A stretch of DNA of 41,003 bases from the NCBI GenBank assembly GCA_011050615.1, contig DRFJ01000053.1, positions 80,029 to 121,031 of the forward strand, given 5' to 3'. Source of the DNA: Bacteroidota bacterium (GTDB lineage Bacteria > Bacteroidota > Bacteroidia > Bacteroidales > VadinHA17). Shown here in pieces: positions 14,765 through 23,488 of the stretch; position 1 is the first letter of the stretch, and each line of letters begins with the position of its first letter. The translations under genes were made by a program, and so were the position numbers. A model generated the notes under the pieces. The model saw nothing but the letters and a program-made list of their open reading frames with translations. It made no database searches and was not told where the DNA came from.

Positions 14765-15633
14765 AATACGTTCAATAACTGTTCTTTAACCTTTTCCAGT
14801 TCATCCTTCATCATTACCACTATCCTTTGTATTGTTGCATCATTTGCCTTTGAGCCCAGGGTGTTAATCTCTCTTCCCATCTCCTGTGAAATAAAGGTCA
14901 GTTTCTTGCCGTTGGCATCCTCAGTTTCGAGAGTCTCAATAAAATAATCACAGTGCTTTTTAAGCCTTACTTTTTCTTCGTTTATGTCCAGTTTTTCAAT
15001 ATAATACAGTATTTCCTGCTCAAGCCTGTTTTCATCGGCATTTTCATTTTCCAGCTGTTTAAGGCTGGTACTTATTTTTTCCTTTATCCTGCTGATTCTT
15101 TCCTTTTCAAAAGGAATTATCTCATTGATAAGAGTTTCGATATTTCTGATTCTTTCACGAAGGTCTGTTTCTATCGATTTACCTTCTTCCAGCCTGTAGC
15201 TGTCAAGGTCAGTTATGGAATCGTCCAGCAGACCGTTTAAAATTTCCCATTCCTCCTCACTGATCGTTTTTTTTTCAGTTTTAAGTGTCTCGGGAAGCCT
15301 CATAATAATCGAAAGTAATTCCTTCCTGTTTTCAATATACAGTTCGCCTGCCACATCAATCAACTGCCTGTAGTAACTTTTTATGGCTGCTTTGTTTAGC
15401 GTGGGTATGTTTTCATCATCAATGGAGTCAACAGTAATGAAAAGGTCTGCTTTTCCCCTGGTAAGCCCCTGACTTATTTTCGACCTGATTTCAATTTCTT
15501 TTTCTTTGTAATACCATGGGATCTTGGTATTTATGTCAATTTGCTTACTGTTCAGAGAGCGTAACTCTACAGTAATCTTTTTTTCAGGAGTTTCAGCGCA
15601 AGCTGATCCATAACCTGTCATCGATCTGATCAT
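14761..15633 (-). CDS. yicC: YicC family endoribonuclease
   Basis: YicC-type proteins are endoribonucleases or RNase-associated factors involved in RNA turnover. The N-terminal signature MIRSMTGYGSA and the following VELRSLNSKQIDINTKIP (about 22-40) are conserved. The C-terminal DUF1732 block FISQEMGREINTLGSKAND with the closing helix is at about 245-290. The middle is rich in charged residues and probably forms a long helical hairpin. Length of 290 is standard. It leads the yicC-gmk-nadD operon; a perfect -7 box (TACATTTG) sits 19 nt upstream on this strand. Confidence 0.95.
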   Translation of the reverse strand: MIRSMTGYGSACAETPEKKITVELRSLNSKQIDINTKIPWYYKEKEIEIRSKISQGLTRGKADLFITVDSIDDENIPTLNKAAIKSYYRQLIDVAGELYIENRKELLSIIMRLPETLKTEKKTISEEEWEILNGLLDDSITDLDSYRLEEGKSIETDLRERIRNIETLINEIIPFEKERISRIKEKISTSLKQLENENADENRLEQEILYYIEKLDINEEKVRLKKHCDYFIETLETEDANGKKLTFISQEMGREINTLGSKANDATIQRIVVMMKDELEKVKEQLLNVL

Positions 15634-15651
15634 ATCTTCTTAAATGTTGAA

Positions 15652-15659
15652 CAAATGTA
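15652..15659 (-). promoter_or_regulatory. Bacteroidota -7 box (TACATTTG) for yicC-gmk-nadD
   Basis: On the minus strand this reads TACATTTG, a perfect TAnnTTTG. A TTAG (one mismatch from TTTG) lies 19 nt upstream at 15679-15682, inside the end of the MATE gene. The expected transcription start would leave a leader of about 10-15 nt before the ATG at 15633. Confidence 0.5.
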
Positions 15660-17018
15660 TTAAAAATCGGGCTTTTCTCTAAGCCGTGGTTTTACAATGA
15701 CCTTTTTCTTCCAGCGGCCTGTTAGATAATAAGTCCATGACATAATTAATCCCATCACCCAGCTCATTGGATACGACCACCATATACCTGTTTCGCCAAA
15801 CCTGTCAGAGAGGAATACTGCAAAAGGTATTCTTACAAGCCAGAGTGAAATAAGGGTGAATATCATTGGGATTACGGTATCACCGGCGCCCCTCATCACA
15901 CCGTTAAATGTAAACATAAACGCAAACACAATATAAAACAGGCTCACAATCGTCAGGTAGTCCGAACCAATTTCTATTACGTCGGGATCGTTGGTAAAGG
16001 CATCCATAAAAAGGTCGCCAAAAGATATAATTATTGCCGTTGTTGCTATTGTAACTATGCCTGTCAGGAGGATGGTCGACAACAAGCCTGTTTTTACACG
16101 GTGCGATTTATTGGCTCCCAGGTTTTGACCTACGAAGGTTGCCAGGGCCTGTGACATTATCATTGCAGGTATGGTAGCAATAGCATCAAGTCGCGCAGCT
16201 ACTGAAAAAGCTGCTATCACATTTGTGCCGAATGTGTTCACAACCCCCATTATTGCCATACTGCCAAGTGCTACAAAACTGTGCTGAAAACCGGTTGGCA
16301 ATCCAATCCTGATGCTCTGGTTGAAAATCTTCCTGTCGAATACAAGTCCCCGCAGTTTTATATCGATTATTTTGTGATAATGGTTAAGATAGATAATGGC
16401 AGTCACCAATGCACCGCTCTGGGCTATTACGGTTGCCAGGGCTACTCCTTTAACCCCCATATTGAAAACTACAACGAAGAGAAGGTCAAGACCCACATTG
16501 GTCAGGGTTGATAATATAAGAAAATAAAGTGGTGTTTTTGAATCACCCATGCCCCTTAAAATAGCACTGGTTCCATTAAAAATGAAGAATGCGACTATGC
16601 CCAGCAGGTAAATGTTAAGGTATTCAAGGGCCATTGGCATCACTTCCTCCGGCAGGTTTAACAGTACGAATATCTCCTCACTGAAGATAAGGCCCACAAT
16701 TGTTACAACAATGGAGGCAAAAAACATTCCTATATACATGGTGTCAATCGCCTTTCTTACACTGGCATAGTCTTTGGCCCCAAAATATTGTGATATCACC
16801 ACAGTAATCCCTGCCCCCAGCCCTATGATCATTGATATCAGGACAAAGATTACAGGAAAGGAGGCTCCCACTGCAGCAAGTGCTTCTTTACCAATAAAGT
16901 TGCCAACAATAATGCTGTCAACAATATTGTAAAATTGCTGAAAGAGGCTGCCCGCAAGCATTGGCAATGCAAATTGCAGAATTTGCCTGCCTTCTTTACC
17001 TGTAGTCATGTCTTTCAT
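15660..17018 (-). CDS. MATE family efflux transporter
   Basis: Multidrug and toxin extrusion family, a cation- or proton-coupled exporter of the inner membrane with about 12 membrane segments in two homologous halves. Family blocks are seen at the start (MTTGKEGRQILQFALPML), QQFYNIVDSIIVGNFIGKEA and AALAAVGASFP in the first half, and at RIGLPTGFQHSF and ALATFVGQNLGA in the second. The frame opens with a TTG at 17060 and has ATGs at 17039 and 17018; 17018 gives the usual MKDxTTGKEG start and 452 residues. Substrate cannot be inferred. A perfect 9-bp inverted repeat overlapping a TAATTTTG box lies about 50 bp upstream, suggesting control by a dimeric repressor. Confidence 0.92.
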   Translation of the reverse strand: MKDMTTGKEGRQILQFALPMLAGSLFQQFYNIVDSIIVGNFIGKEALAAVGASFPVIFVLISMIIGLGAGITVVISQYFGAKDYASVRKAIDTMYIGMFFASIVVTIVGLIFSEEIFVLLNLPEEVMPMALEYLNIYLLGIVAFFIFNGTSAILRGMGDSKTPLYFLILSTLTNVGLDLLFVVVFNMGVKGVALATVIAQSGALVTAIIYLNHYHKIIDIKLRGLVFDRKIFNQSIRIGLPTGFQHSFVALGSMAIMGVVNTFGTNVIAAFSVAARLDAIATIPAMIMSQALATFVGQNLGANKSHRVKTGLLSTILLTGIVTIATTAIIISFGDLFMDAFTNDPDVIEIGSDYLTIVSLFYIVFAFMFTFNGVMRGAGDTVIPMIFTLISLWLVRIPFAVFLSDRFGETGIWWSYPMSWVMGLIMSWTYYLTGRWKKKVIVKPRLREKPDF

Positions 17019-17064
17019 GGGAAGCTTTAAAATTGACATGCAAAAGAAATGAAAATACAACCAA

Positions 17065-17085
17065 CATCAAAATTATATTTTGATG
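17065..17085 (-). promoter_or_regulatory. Palindromic operator overlapping the MATE -7 box
   Basis: CATCAAAAT (17065-17073) and ATTTTGATG (17077-17085) are perfect inverted arms with a 3-nt spacer. On the minus strand the element contains TAATTTTG (17068-17075), a perfect TAnnTTTG box facing the MATE gene, so a protein bound to the palindrome would block the promoter. No -33 box is found at 19-21 nt. No regulator gene is adjacent. Confidence 0.45.
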
Positions 17086-17199
17086 TATATAAGTTTTTAA
17101 ACAAATCCCGTTTTATTCAAGAAATGCCTTAATTTTGGCATTGCTTTTGCAAAATAAAACAGTATCATAAAGCACTATTAACTTGACCAACAATTAAAT

Positions 17200-19098
17200 A
17201 TGTTTAAGATTATCAGAACATGTCCCTGCTTTTTAACCCTTATGTTATTGATTTCCCTGAAGACAAACATTGTTTTGGCCCAGGAGAAAACAAGCAGGGA
17301 CTCTGGCGGGTTTGTTATTGATACGTTCATGAAGCCTGCAATGGTGGATTCACTGGCAAACCTGAAAAGCAGAGATGTAGAATTTGATATCGAAGAGGCA
17401 ATTGAATATCTCTCCTCATGGTATGAGAGTGATATTTGGAACAGTAAAGACGATCCTCTGAGAAAATCCATCAGGCGCTTGCTTTTTGAAGCAACCAATG
17501 ATCCGGTGTACGTAGCACGTGACTATGTCAGACAGTATGACTGGGCTAAGATAAAAATACCGGAAAGCAGTTTTTTTATGTGGGATACTATTCATATACC
17601 TATCCCTTCGGAAAGTGAGAGAGGCCGGAGCAAACAGGAAGAACAGGATATATTTGATCCGCTAATGGCTGATACAGATATGACTCTTACTGATACCATG
17701 CGCCTGCACGAGGCAGCAGACACCATTTTAAGTATCAGGGACAGTCTGATGATTGTTGACCCGGGAGATCTGGGCAATATTTTTGTGCAGACAGAAAGGA
17801 AGAGACCTTTGCATATGAGGTCGGAAAAGCATGACAGTATTATTATTGTGATATCCGATACTCTTAAAAAGGTAATAAGCGGGAACCCTGATTTTCCCTT
17901 CCTGTATTACGATTATCCACTTGTCGGAGATTCAATCCAGTCAGCTGTTAATAAGGTGATGCAGTATATTGAAAAAAATGATTCAAGCAGGGTTATCATT
18001 ACCGGGACAAATAATTCAATTCCCGTGTGGCTGGGCCGGAATACATCAAGGATGACCAGGTTATGGCTTAAAAATGAATGGGATGAGGAAGTATCCGTCT
18101 GGGTTGGTAGTACGTCTATTGACTCAATTGATATAGTGGTTGAAAGAGGAGTGCATTTCAGGCGACCTGGCAAGGCACCAAATATTGCAAATGCAAGGGT
18201 ACAGACTAAAACAGTTGATAATTCAAAACTGGCAGAAGTCCGTAAGATAGAAGTAAAACCCCAGTACTGGAAATTCCTGTCGGAAGCATCTTTTGTTTTT
18301 AACCAGGCTATGATTAAAAACTGGGTGCAGGGTGGAGAGAGCAATATCTCAACCCTGCTGGATATTACAGGTACGATAAGTTATACAAACAATGATCTGA
18401 ATATGACCTGGAATAATGCCGGGAGGATAAAATTCGGCCTGATTACAGGTGCGGGTAGCGGTATCCGTAAAAATATTGATGATATTGAATTGCTTTCAAA
18501 ATTCAATAACAAAGCATTTGGCAAGTTTGATTTCAGTACTACAATGTTATTTAAAACACAGCTGGCTTTTGGCTATAATTATCCAAATGATTCAGTTGTG
18601 GTATCCAAGTTTTTTAACCCCGCTTCACTTACACTGGGCCTGGGGCTTGATTATAAACCTAACGATAACACCTCTATTAACTTCGCCCCCTTATCATATA
18701 AAGGGACCTTCGTGCCTGACACTGCGATGATTGATCCAACAAAACACGGCCTGCATGCCGATCAGAGATCAAGACATGAACCGGGTATCAGTGCACAGAT
18801 AAGCCATAAAACTACCCTGTTTGAACAGATTACTGTGGTAAATAAACTGAGACTGTTTACCAATTATATTCATAACCCCCTTAATATTGATATCGACTGG
18901 GAAATGATTGCTACGACTAAGCTTAACTGGTTTACTGATATCAGGTTGAATACACATCTTATATATGATGATGATACCCTTATACCTGTTCTGGATGATA
19001 ATAATGAGCAGGTACTGAATGAGGATGGAAGCCCCAGGAAAGTACCAAAGGTGCAATTCAAGGAGCTGATAGGTATATCAGTGATTTTCAGGTTTTGA
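17200..19098 (+). CDS. DUF3078 outer-membrane protein with long N-terminal extension
   Basis: Exported protein of 632 residues. A signal peptide with hydrophobic core TLMLLISLKTNIVLA ends near residue 27. Residues about 357-632 match the DUF3078 family of Bacteroidota, predicted outer-membrane beta barrels: WKFLSEASFVFNQAMIKNWV, GGESNIS, then alternating amphipathic strands, ending in the aromatic residue (SVIFRF) expected of a barrel. The 330 residues between signal and barrel are unusual in amount; they are acidic, Ser/Asp-rich, and include a possible alpha/beta segment (DSSRVIITGTNNSIPVWLG). They do not match a domain I recognise. The function is unknown; a cell-envelope role is inferred. 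A TAATTTTG box lies at 17130-17137, about 60 nt upstream. Confidence 0.82.
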   Translation: MFKIIRTCPCFLTLMLLISLKTNIVLAQEKTSRDSGGFVIDTFMKPAMVDSLANLKSRDVEFDIEEAIEYLSSWYESDIWNSKDDPLRKSIRRLLFEATNDPVYVARDYVRQYDWAKIKIPESSFFMWDTIHIPIPSESERGRSKQEEQDIFDPLMADTDMTLTDTMRLHEAADTILSIRDSLMIVDPGDLGNIFVQTERKRPLHMRSEKHDSIIIVISDTLKKVISGNPDFPFLYYDYPLVGDSIQSAVNKVMQYIEKNDSSRVIITGTNNSIPVWLGRNTSRMTRLWLKNEWDEEVSVWVGSTSIDSIDIVVERGVHFRRPGKAPNIANARVQTKTVDNSKLAEVRKIEVKPQYWKFLSEASFVFNQAMIKNWVQGGESNISTLLDITGTISYTNNDLNMTWNNAGRIKFGLITGAGSGIRKNIDDIELLSKFNNKAFGKFDFSTTMLFKTQLAFGYNYPNDSVVVSKFFNPASLTLGLGLDYKPNDNTSINFAPLSYKGTFVPDTAMIDPTKHGLHADQRSRHEPGISAQISHKTTLFEQITVVNKLRLFTNYIHNPLNIDIDWEMIATTKLNWFTDIRLNTHLIYDDDTLIPVLDDNNEQVLNEDGSPRKVPKVQFKELIGISVIFRF

Positions 19099-19174
19099 TG
19101 CCGGGTAAAGGAGCTCCGCATTCCGGTTTGGAAAATGTCAAATTATTTCAGAATCATTACCGATAACATGAGTC

Positions 19175-20056
19175 TCATAATGAAAGGTGAATATAGAGAT
19201 CGGCTATTGCAAATGCACAAAAAGAAACTCCGGCATAGCTGTTAATCGTACCGAATGCTTTTAATATACTTGAAGTGTCGCCAGGTTTCAAAATGATATG
19301 TTCATAAATAAGCATCAGGGTAAAAATTACTGTCCCGATCCAGTAAAGCAGGCCTGCATGAGCTGTAAAACCTGATATTATAGCAGAAAGCACTGCAAGC
19401 AAGTGAAGAAATGCCGAAATAATCAGGGCTTGCTTCAAACCCAGCTTAACCGGTATAGAGAACAGCCTGTTATTTGAATCAAATTCTGAATCCTGAAGCG
19501 AATATATTATATCAAATCCCCCTACCCAGAATAGGACAATTAAACTGTATAAAACCGGGACAGTGGCAAATTTGCCTGTGACTGCTATATATGCCCCAAC
19601 AGGTGCGAGACTCAGGGCAAGGCCCAGGAACATGTGACTCACTGAGGTGAATCGTTTGGTCATACTATATCCAAGTATAATAAACAGGGCCAGGGGAGAA
19701 AGAAACATTGTCAGCCTGTTAATAAGACTTGCAGAGATGATAAACAAGATGGAATTGACTATTACGAAAATGAGTGCTGACACCGGGCTTATAATACCCG
19801 AAGGAATCTCTCTGGAGGAGGTCCTCGGATTGAGCCTGTCAAATTTATGGTCGGCATACCTGTTAAATCCCATTGCTGAATTTCTCGCGAAGACCATGCA
19901 CAGCAGAACAAGGATGAATAATCGCCATGTGAATGCATTATTCCCGGTATTTATTGCCGTAAAGAATCCAAGCAGGGCAAAGGGCATTGCAAAAATTGTG
20001 TGGCTGAATTTTACGAGTGAAAGATAATTACCGATCCTTTTTAACAATGAGCCCAT
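19175..20056 (-). CDS. mqnP: UbiA-family prenyltransferase, MqnP-like
   Basis: Integral-membrane prenyltransferase of 293 residues with about eight to nine membrane segments. Both Asp-rich motifs are present: NRYADHKFD (about 65-73) and DIIYSLQDSEFD (about 181-192), which bind the prenyl diphosphate through Mg. The blocks FARNSAMGFNRY and SREIPSG match the UbiA branch that prenylates 1,4-dihydroxy-6-naphthoate in the futalosine menaquinone pathway (MqnP). The presence of mqnA 16 kb away supports that reading over 4-hydroxybenzoate prenylation for ubiquinone. It starts 11 nt after pheT and is probably on the same transcript. Confidence 0.85.
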   Translation of the reverse strand: MGSLLKRIGNYLSLVKFSHTIFAMPFALLGFFTAINTGNNAFTWRLFILVLLCMVFARNSAMGFNRYADHKFDRLNPRTSSREIPSGIISPVSALIFVIVNSILFIISASLINRLTMFLSPLALFIILGYSMTKRFTSVSHMFLGLALSLAPVGAYIAVTGKFATVPVLYSLIVLFWVGGFDIIYSLQDSEFDSNNRLFSIPVKLGLKQALIISAFLHLLAVLSAIISGFTAHAGLLYWIGTVIFTLMLIYEHIILKPGDTSSILKAFGTINSYAGVSFCAFAIADLYIHLSL

Positions 20057-20067
20057 ATGAAGAATTT

Positions 20068-22518
20068 CTACCTTATTTGTGCACCGGTTTCTTTCTCAAA
20101 CGCTTCCACAAGCTTCTTCATTACCTTGTCTGTTATCTTATCTGTCAGGGTCCGTTTGTCATCCCTCAGTATAAAGCTCACTGCATATGATTTTTTATTT
20201 TTCCCCAGCGATTCACTCTCATAAACATCAAAAAGCCCAACCTGTCTTAAAAGGTCCTTTTCGGTTTTAAAGGCCAGCTTTTTAATATGATCAAAGCTTA
20301 GGTCTTTATCAACCAGCAAGGCCAAATCCCTCCTGACTGATGGATATTTTGGCAACTCCCTGTAAGAGATACTGTGTTGCTTCAGTTTTTCAAGTGCCGT
20401 ATCAAATTCTATATGGCCATAGTAAACATCCTGTTTTACTTCCTGCTTGTTTAGATAATGTTTACTGATCTTTCCAAAATGAGCAAGCAGTTCGCCTTTA
20501 CTGCTCAGTGTAAGGCCTTCGGTATAATAATCCTGTTGATTAACTTCAGCTGTAAGAGAATTACAATCAAATCCAAGTTTTTCAAGTATGATTTCAATAA
20601 GGGATTTGATACTGTAAAAATCGGTTTCCCTCTTATCTGTATTCCAGTTTTCCGGACTTGTGCTTCCTGAAATGAAAAGGTCGAGTGACAGTTTTTCAAG
20701 ATAATTATCAACTGTGTTCACGGGCTTTTGTTTTTCCTTAAGGAAGTAGCATATACCGAACTCATAAAATCTCAGGTCAGGATTTTGCCTGTTGATATTT
20801 CTTGCTATTGCATTTAAGCCCCCGTATAATAGTGATTGCCTCATACAATCAAGATCTGAACTTAATGGATTGGCCAGGATAACCATTTTATCATTATCAA
20901 AATCGGGGCTTTCACGGTACCAGGCAGAAGGATTCAGGGAATTAGACATTATCTCTGTAAAGCCTGCTCCGGAAAGCATATCAGAGATGGTATTAATTAC
21001 TTTTTCCTTATTTGGCTTGTCAAAAAAACTGAGTGTTGAGTTCACCTTTTCAGTGAACTCAATATTATTATATCCGTAAATTCGCAGTATCTCCTCAATA
21101 ATGTCAGCTTCCCTTGTGACATCAACCCTGTAGGCAGGTACCTTGCACTTGAAGGTATCACCGCCGCTATCATCAGTTTCTATGTCCAGAGAGTTTAGTA
21201 TCTTCTTAATATCTTTCCTGTTTATCTCTTTGCCGGTAAGCCTGTTAATATTTTTATAGCTCACGTCAACGACCGGCTTTTCTATTCGTCTTGGATAAAC
21301 GTCAACAATCTCTGAGCTTATCTTTCCGCCTGCCATTTCTTTAATAAGTATGGCTGCTCTTTTTAGGGCCCAGGTGGTTATTTCGGGGTCTGATCCTCTT
21401 TCAAACCTGAAAGAAGCATCGGTGTGAAGATCGTGTCTGCGGGCTGTCTTTCTTATTGACACTGGGTTAAAGCAGGCACTTTCCAGGAAGATATTTACTG
21501 TATTATCTGTTACACCTGATCCTTTTCCTCCAAAGACCCCGGCTATACACAGTCCTTTTTCTTCATCACAGATCATCAGGTCGTTTTCTGACAGTTCCCT
21601 TGGCTGATCATCAAGTGTTATGAAACCTGTCTTATCTGGTAGATTTTTTACTATAATCCTGTTACCTGCTATCTTATCTGCATCAAAAGCATGGAGGGGC
21701 TGCCCTGATTCGTGCAGTATGAAATTGCTTATGTCCACCACATTATTCAGGGGCTTGAGCCCGATGGCTTTAAGCCTGTTTTTCAACCATTCAGGCGATT
21801 CTTTTACTTTTACGCCACTTAGGGTAAGGCCTGAATACCTTATACAATCTGCCTCATTCTCAATAGTAACATTTACAGGCCTTGAGTTATTATCGACCCT
21901 GAAACTGTCGACTGCAGGCAGCGAAATGCGCGATGGTTTGAACAGGTTAAAATATGCATTCAGGTCACGGGCTACTCCAAAATGGGATCCGCTGTCAATT
22001 CTGTTTGGTGTGAGCCCTATTTCAAAAACGGTATCATATTCCACTGGGAAAATTTCATGCGCAGGGATACCAACAGGGGTATCCTGTGGCAAAACCATGA
22101 TACCTTCGTGCGAGTTACCAAGCCCCAGCTCGTCTTCGGCACAGATCATTCCTTCCGATAGTACTCCCCTGATTTTCGATCTCTTTAATTCGAAGGGCTC
22201 ACCCTGGTAGTCAAGTACAGTTCCCGGTGTGGCCACAAGCACTTTCTGTCCTGCTTCCACATTTGGTGCCCCGCACACTATCCTCAGGTGATCACCGCTG
22301 CCGGTGTCTACAGTTGTTATATAAAGTTTATCTGCATTTGGATGTTTACCACATGTTTTTACCTCTCCTGTTATCACCCCTCTCAGACCTCCTTTTACAG
22401 ATATCCAGTCTTCCATACCCTCAACCTCCAGGCCTATATTTGTAAGGATCGGGCTTAGTTCTTCAGCTTGTTTATCTGTCTTCAGGTATTCACGTATCCA
22501 GTTATATGAAATCTTCAT
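20068..22518 (-). CDS. pheT: Phenylalanine--tRNA ligase beta subunit
   Basis: The large subunit of the heterotetrameric phenylalanyl-tRNA synthetase. From the N-terminus: start MKISYNWIREYLKTD; tRNA-binding (EMAPII-like) domain at about 40-150 with KTCGKHPNADKLYI and VCGAPNV; B3/B4 editing domain at about 210-380 with IRYSGLTLSGVKV and HDLHTDASFRFERG; B5 domain at about 400-475; synthetase-like core to about 700; and the C-terminal FDX-ACB anticodon-binding domain from about 722 (YPSVRRDLALLVD). The frame is open for 11 more codons from 22551, but ATG at 22518 gives the conserved start and 816 residues. pheS is not adjacent, so the two subunits are encoded apart. Confidence 0.96.
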   Translation of the reverse strand: MKISYNWIREYLKTDKQAEELSPILTNIGLEVEGMEDWISVKGGLRGVITGEVKTCGKHPNADKLYITTVDTGSGDHLRIVCGAPNVEAGQKVLVATPGTVLDYQGEPFELKRSKIRGVLSEGMICAEDELGLGNSHEGIMVLPQDTPVGIPAHEIFPVEYDTVFEIGLTPNRIDSGSHFGVARDLNAYFNLFKPSRISLPAVDSFRVDNNSRPVNVTIENEADCIRYSGLTLSGVKVKESPEWLKNRLKAIGLKPLNNVVDISNFILHESGQPLHAFDADKIAGNRIIVKNLPDKTGFITLDDQPRELSENDLMICDEEKGLCIAGVFGGKGSGVTDNTVNIFLESACFNPVSIRKTARRHDLHTDASFRFERGSDPEITTWALKRAAILIKEMAGGKISSEIVDVYPRRIEKPVVDVSYKNINRLTGKEINRKDIKKILNSLDIETDDSGGDTFKCKVPAYRVDVTREADIIEEILRIYGYNNIEFTEKVNSTLSFFDKPNKEKVINTISDMLSGAGFTEIMSNSLNPSAWYRESPDFDNDKMVILANPLSSDLDCMRQSLLYGGLNAIARNINRQNPDLRFYEFGICYFLKEKQKPVNTVDNYLEKLSLDLFISGSTSPENWNTDKRETDFYSIKSLIEIILEKLGFDCNSLTAEVNQQDYYTEGLTLSSKGELLAHFGKISKHYLNKQEVKQDVYYGHIEFDTALEKLKQHSISYRELPKYPSVRRDLALLVDKDLSFDHIKKLAFKTEKDLLRQVGLFDVYESESLGKNKKSYAVSFILRDDKRTLTDKITDKVMKKLVEAFEKETGAQIR

Positions 22519-22550
22519 GCGTATAGAAAATAAACAGAAATAAAACACCA

Positions 22551-22572
22551 TTTGCCGGCTCAGGCAAAAGTA
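22551..22572 (-). promoter_or_regulatory. pheT promoter region: hairpin/operator and -7 box
   Basis: TTTGCC (22551-22556) and GGCAAA (22563-22568) are inverted arms with a 6-nt spacer. On the minus strand CAAAAGTA at 22565-22572 reads TACTTTTG, a perfect TAnnTTTG box facing pheT. The two overlap, so the repeat could be an operator. The ATG is about 33 nt downstream. Confidence 0.4.
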
Positions 22573-22631
22573 AGGATTTTTAAAAAAGTATCGAGATGAA
22601 AAATTACTTTATTTAACTTATTGTATTTAGC

Positions 22632-22639
22632 TATCTTTG
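22632..22639 (+). promoter_or_regulatory. Bacteroidota -7 box (TATCTTTG) for surE-lpxB operon
   Basis: TATCTTTG is a perfect TAnnTTTG match. TTTA at 22608-22611, one mismatch from TTTG, lies 20 nt upstream, the correct spacing. The expected leader before the surE ATG at 22688 is about 40 nt. The box is divergent from the pheT promoter 60 bp away. Confidence 0.55.
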
Positions 22640-22687
22640 TATAATTCTTTGTTTTTAAAATATATTTTGTGAAAAAAGCTTTATGAT

Positions 22688-23482
22688 ATGAAGGTTGAGA
22701 AAGACGATAGGCTGATACTGCTTACAAATGATGACGGACTTTATGCTGAAGGGCTTAATACTCTTACGCAGCTTATGCAGGAATACGGGAAGGTGGTCGT
22801 TATATCAACTATTGAAAGCCGTTCAGGTATGTCACAGGCTCTTACGGTGAAAATGCCTATAAGGGTAAAATTGCTGAAGGAGACCGACACGAAAAGGGTA
22901 TATGCATGCAGTGGCACACCTACTGATGGAGTGAAAATTGCCGTTAACCAGCTGCTGGAAAGAAAGCCCGACTGGGTTGTGTCAGGCATAAACCATGGAG
23001 CAAATGCTTCGGTAAGTGTCATATATTCAGGCACTATGGCAGCGGCTATTGAAGGATGTTTGTACGGAATTGATTCAGTCGGTTTTTCGCTTAACGACTA
23101 TTCGTCAAAAGCTGATTTTAATGCTTCGAAAAAATATGTCAGGGAAATTATGAATAAGCTGGGCAATAACAAATTGCCTCAGGGCATATGCCTTAATGTG
23201 AACATTCCTTCATGTACGGACAGCGATATAAGGGGAATCAGAATTTGCAGGCAGGCAAGGGGTAACTGGCGTGAGGAATTTGAAAAGCGCAAGGATCCGA
23301 TGGGTAAGACATATTACTGGTTAACGGGTATATTCCAGAATCATGAACCTGATTCTACAGATACTGATGAGTGGGCACTGCAAAATAATTATGTTTCCGT
23401 TGTCCCGGTGTCAATCGACATGACTGCCCATAGTTACATTGACGACCTGAGAAAGCAGTTCAATCTATATACCCTGAAATAG
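22688..23482 (+). CDS. surE: 5'/3'-nucleotidase SurE
   Basis: Metal-dependent phosphatase acting on nucleoside 5'- and 3'-monophosphates in the cytosol, linked to stress survival. The metal ligands are in LLTNDDGLYAEG (Asp15 and Asp16), and SGINHGANAS near 98 carries the conserved Asn and Gly residues; a further block VIYSGTMAAAIEG lies near 111. The remainder matches the family in order, and the length of 264 is normal. It is followed by lpxB with a 6-nt gap and then by a SpoIID-domain gene; surE-lpxB adjacency is familiar in Bacteroidota. A well-formed -7 box is 49 nt upstream. Confidence 0.95.
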   Translation: MKVEKDDRLILLTNDDGLYAEGLNTLTQLMQEYGKVVVISTIESRSGMSQALTVKMPIRVKLLKETDTKRVYACSGTPTDGVKIAVNQLLERKPDWVVSGINHGANASVSVIYSGTMAAAIEGCLYGIDSVGFSLNDYSSKADFNASKKYVREIMNKLGNNKLPQGICLNVNIPSCTDSDIRGIRICRQARGNWREEFEKRKDPMGKTYYWLTGIFQNHEPDSTDTDEWALQNNYVSVVPVSIDMTAHSYIDDLRKQFNLYTLK

Positions 23483-23488
23483 ACAGTA

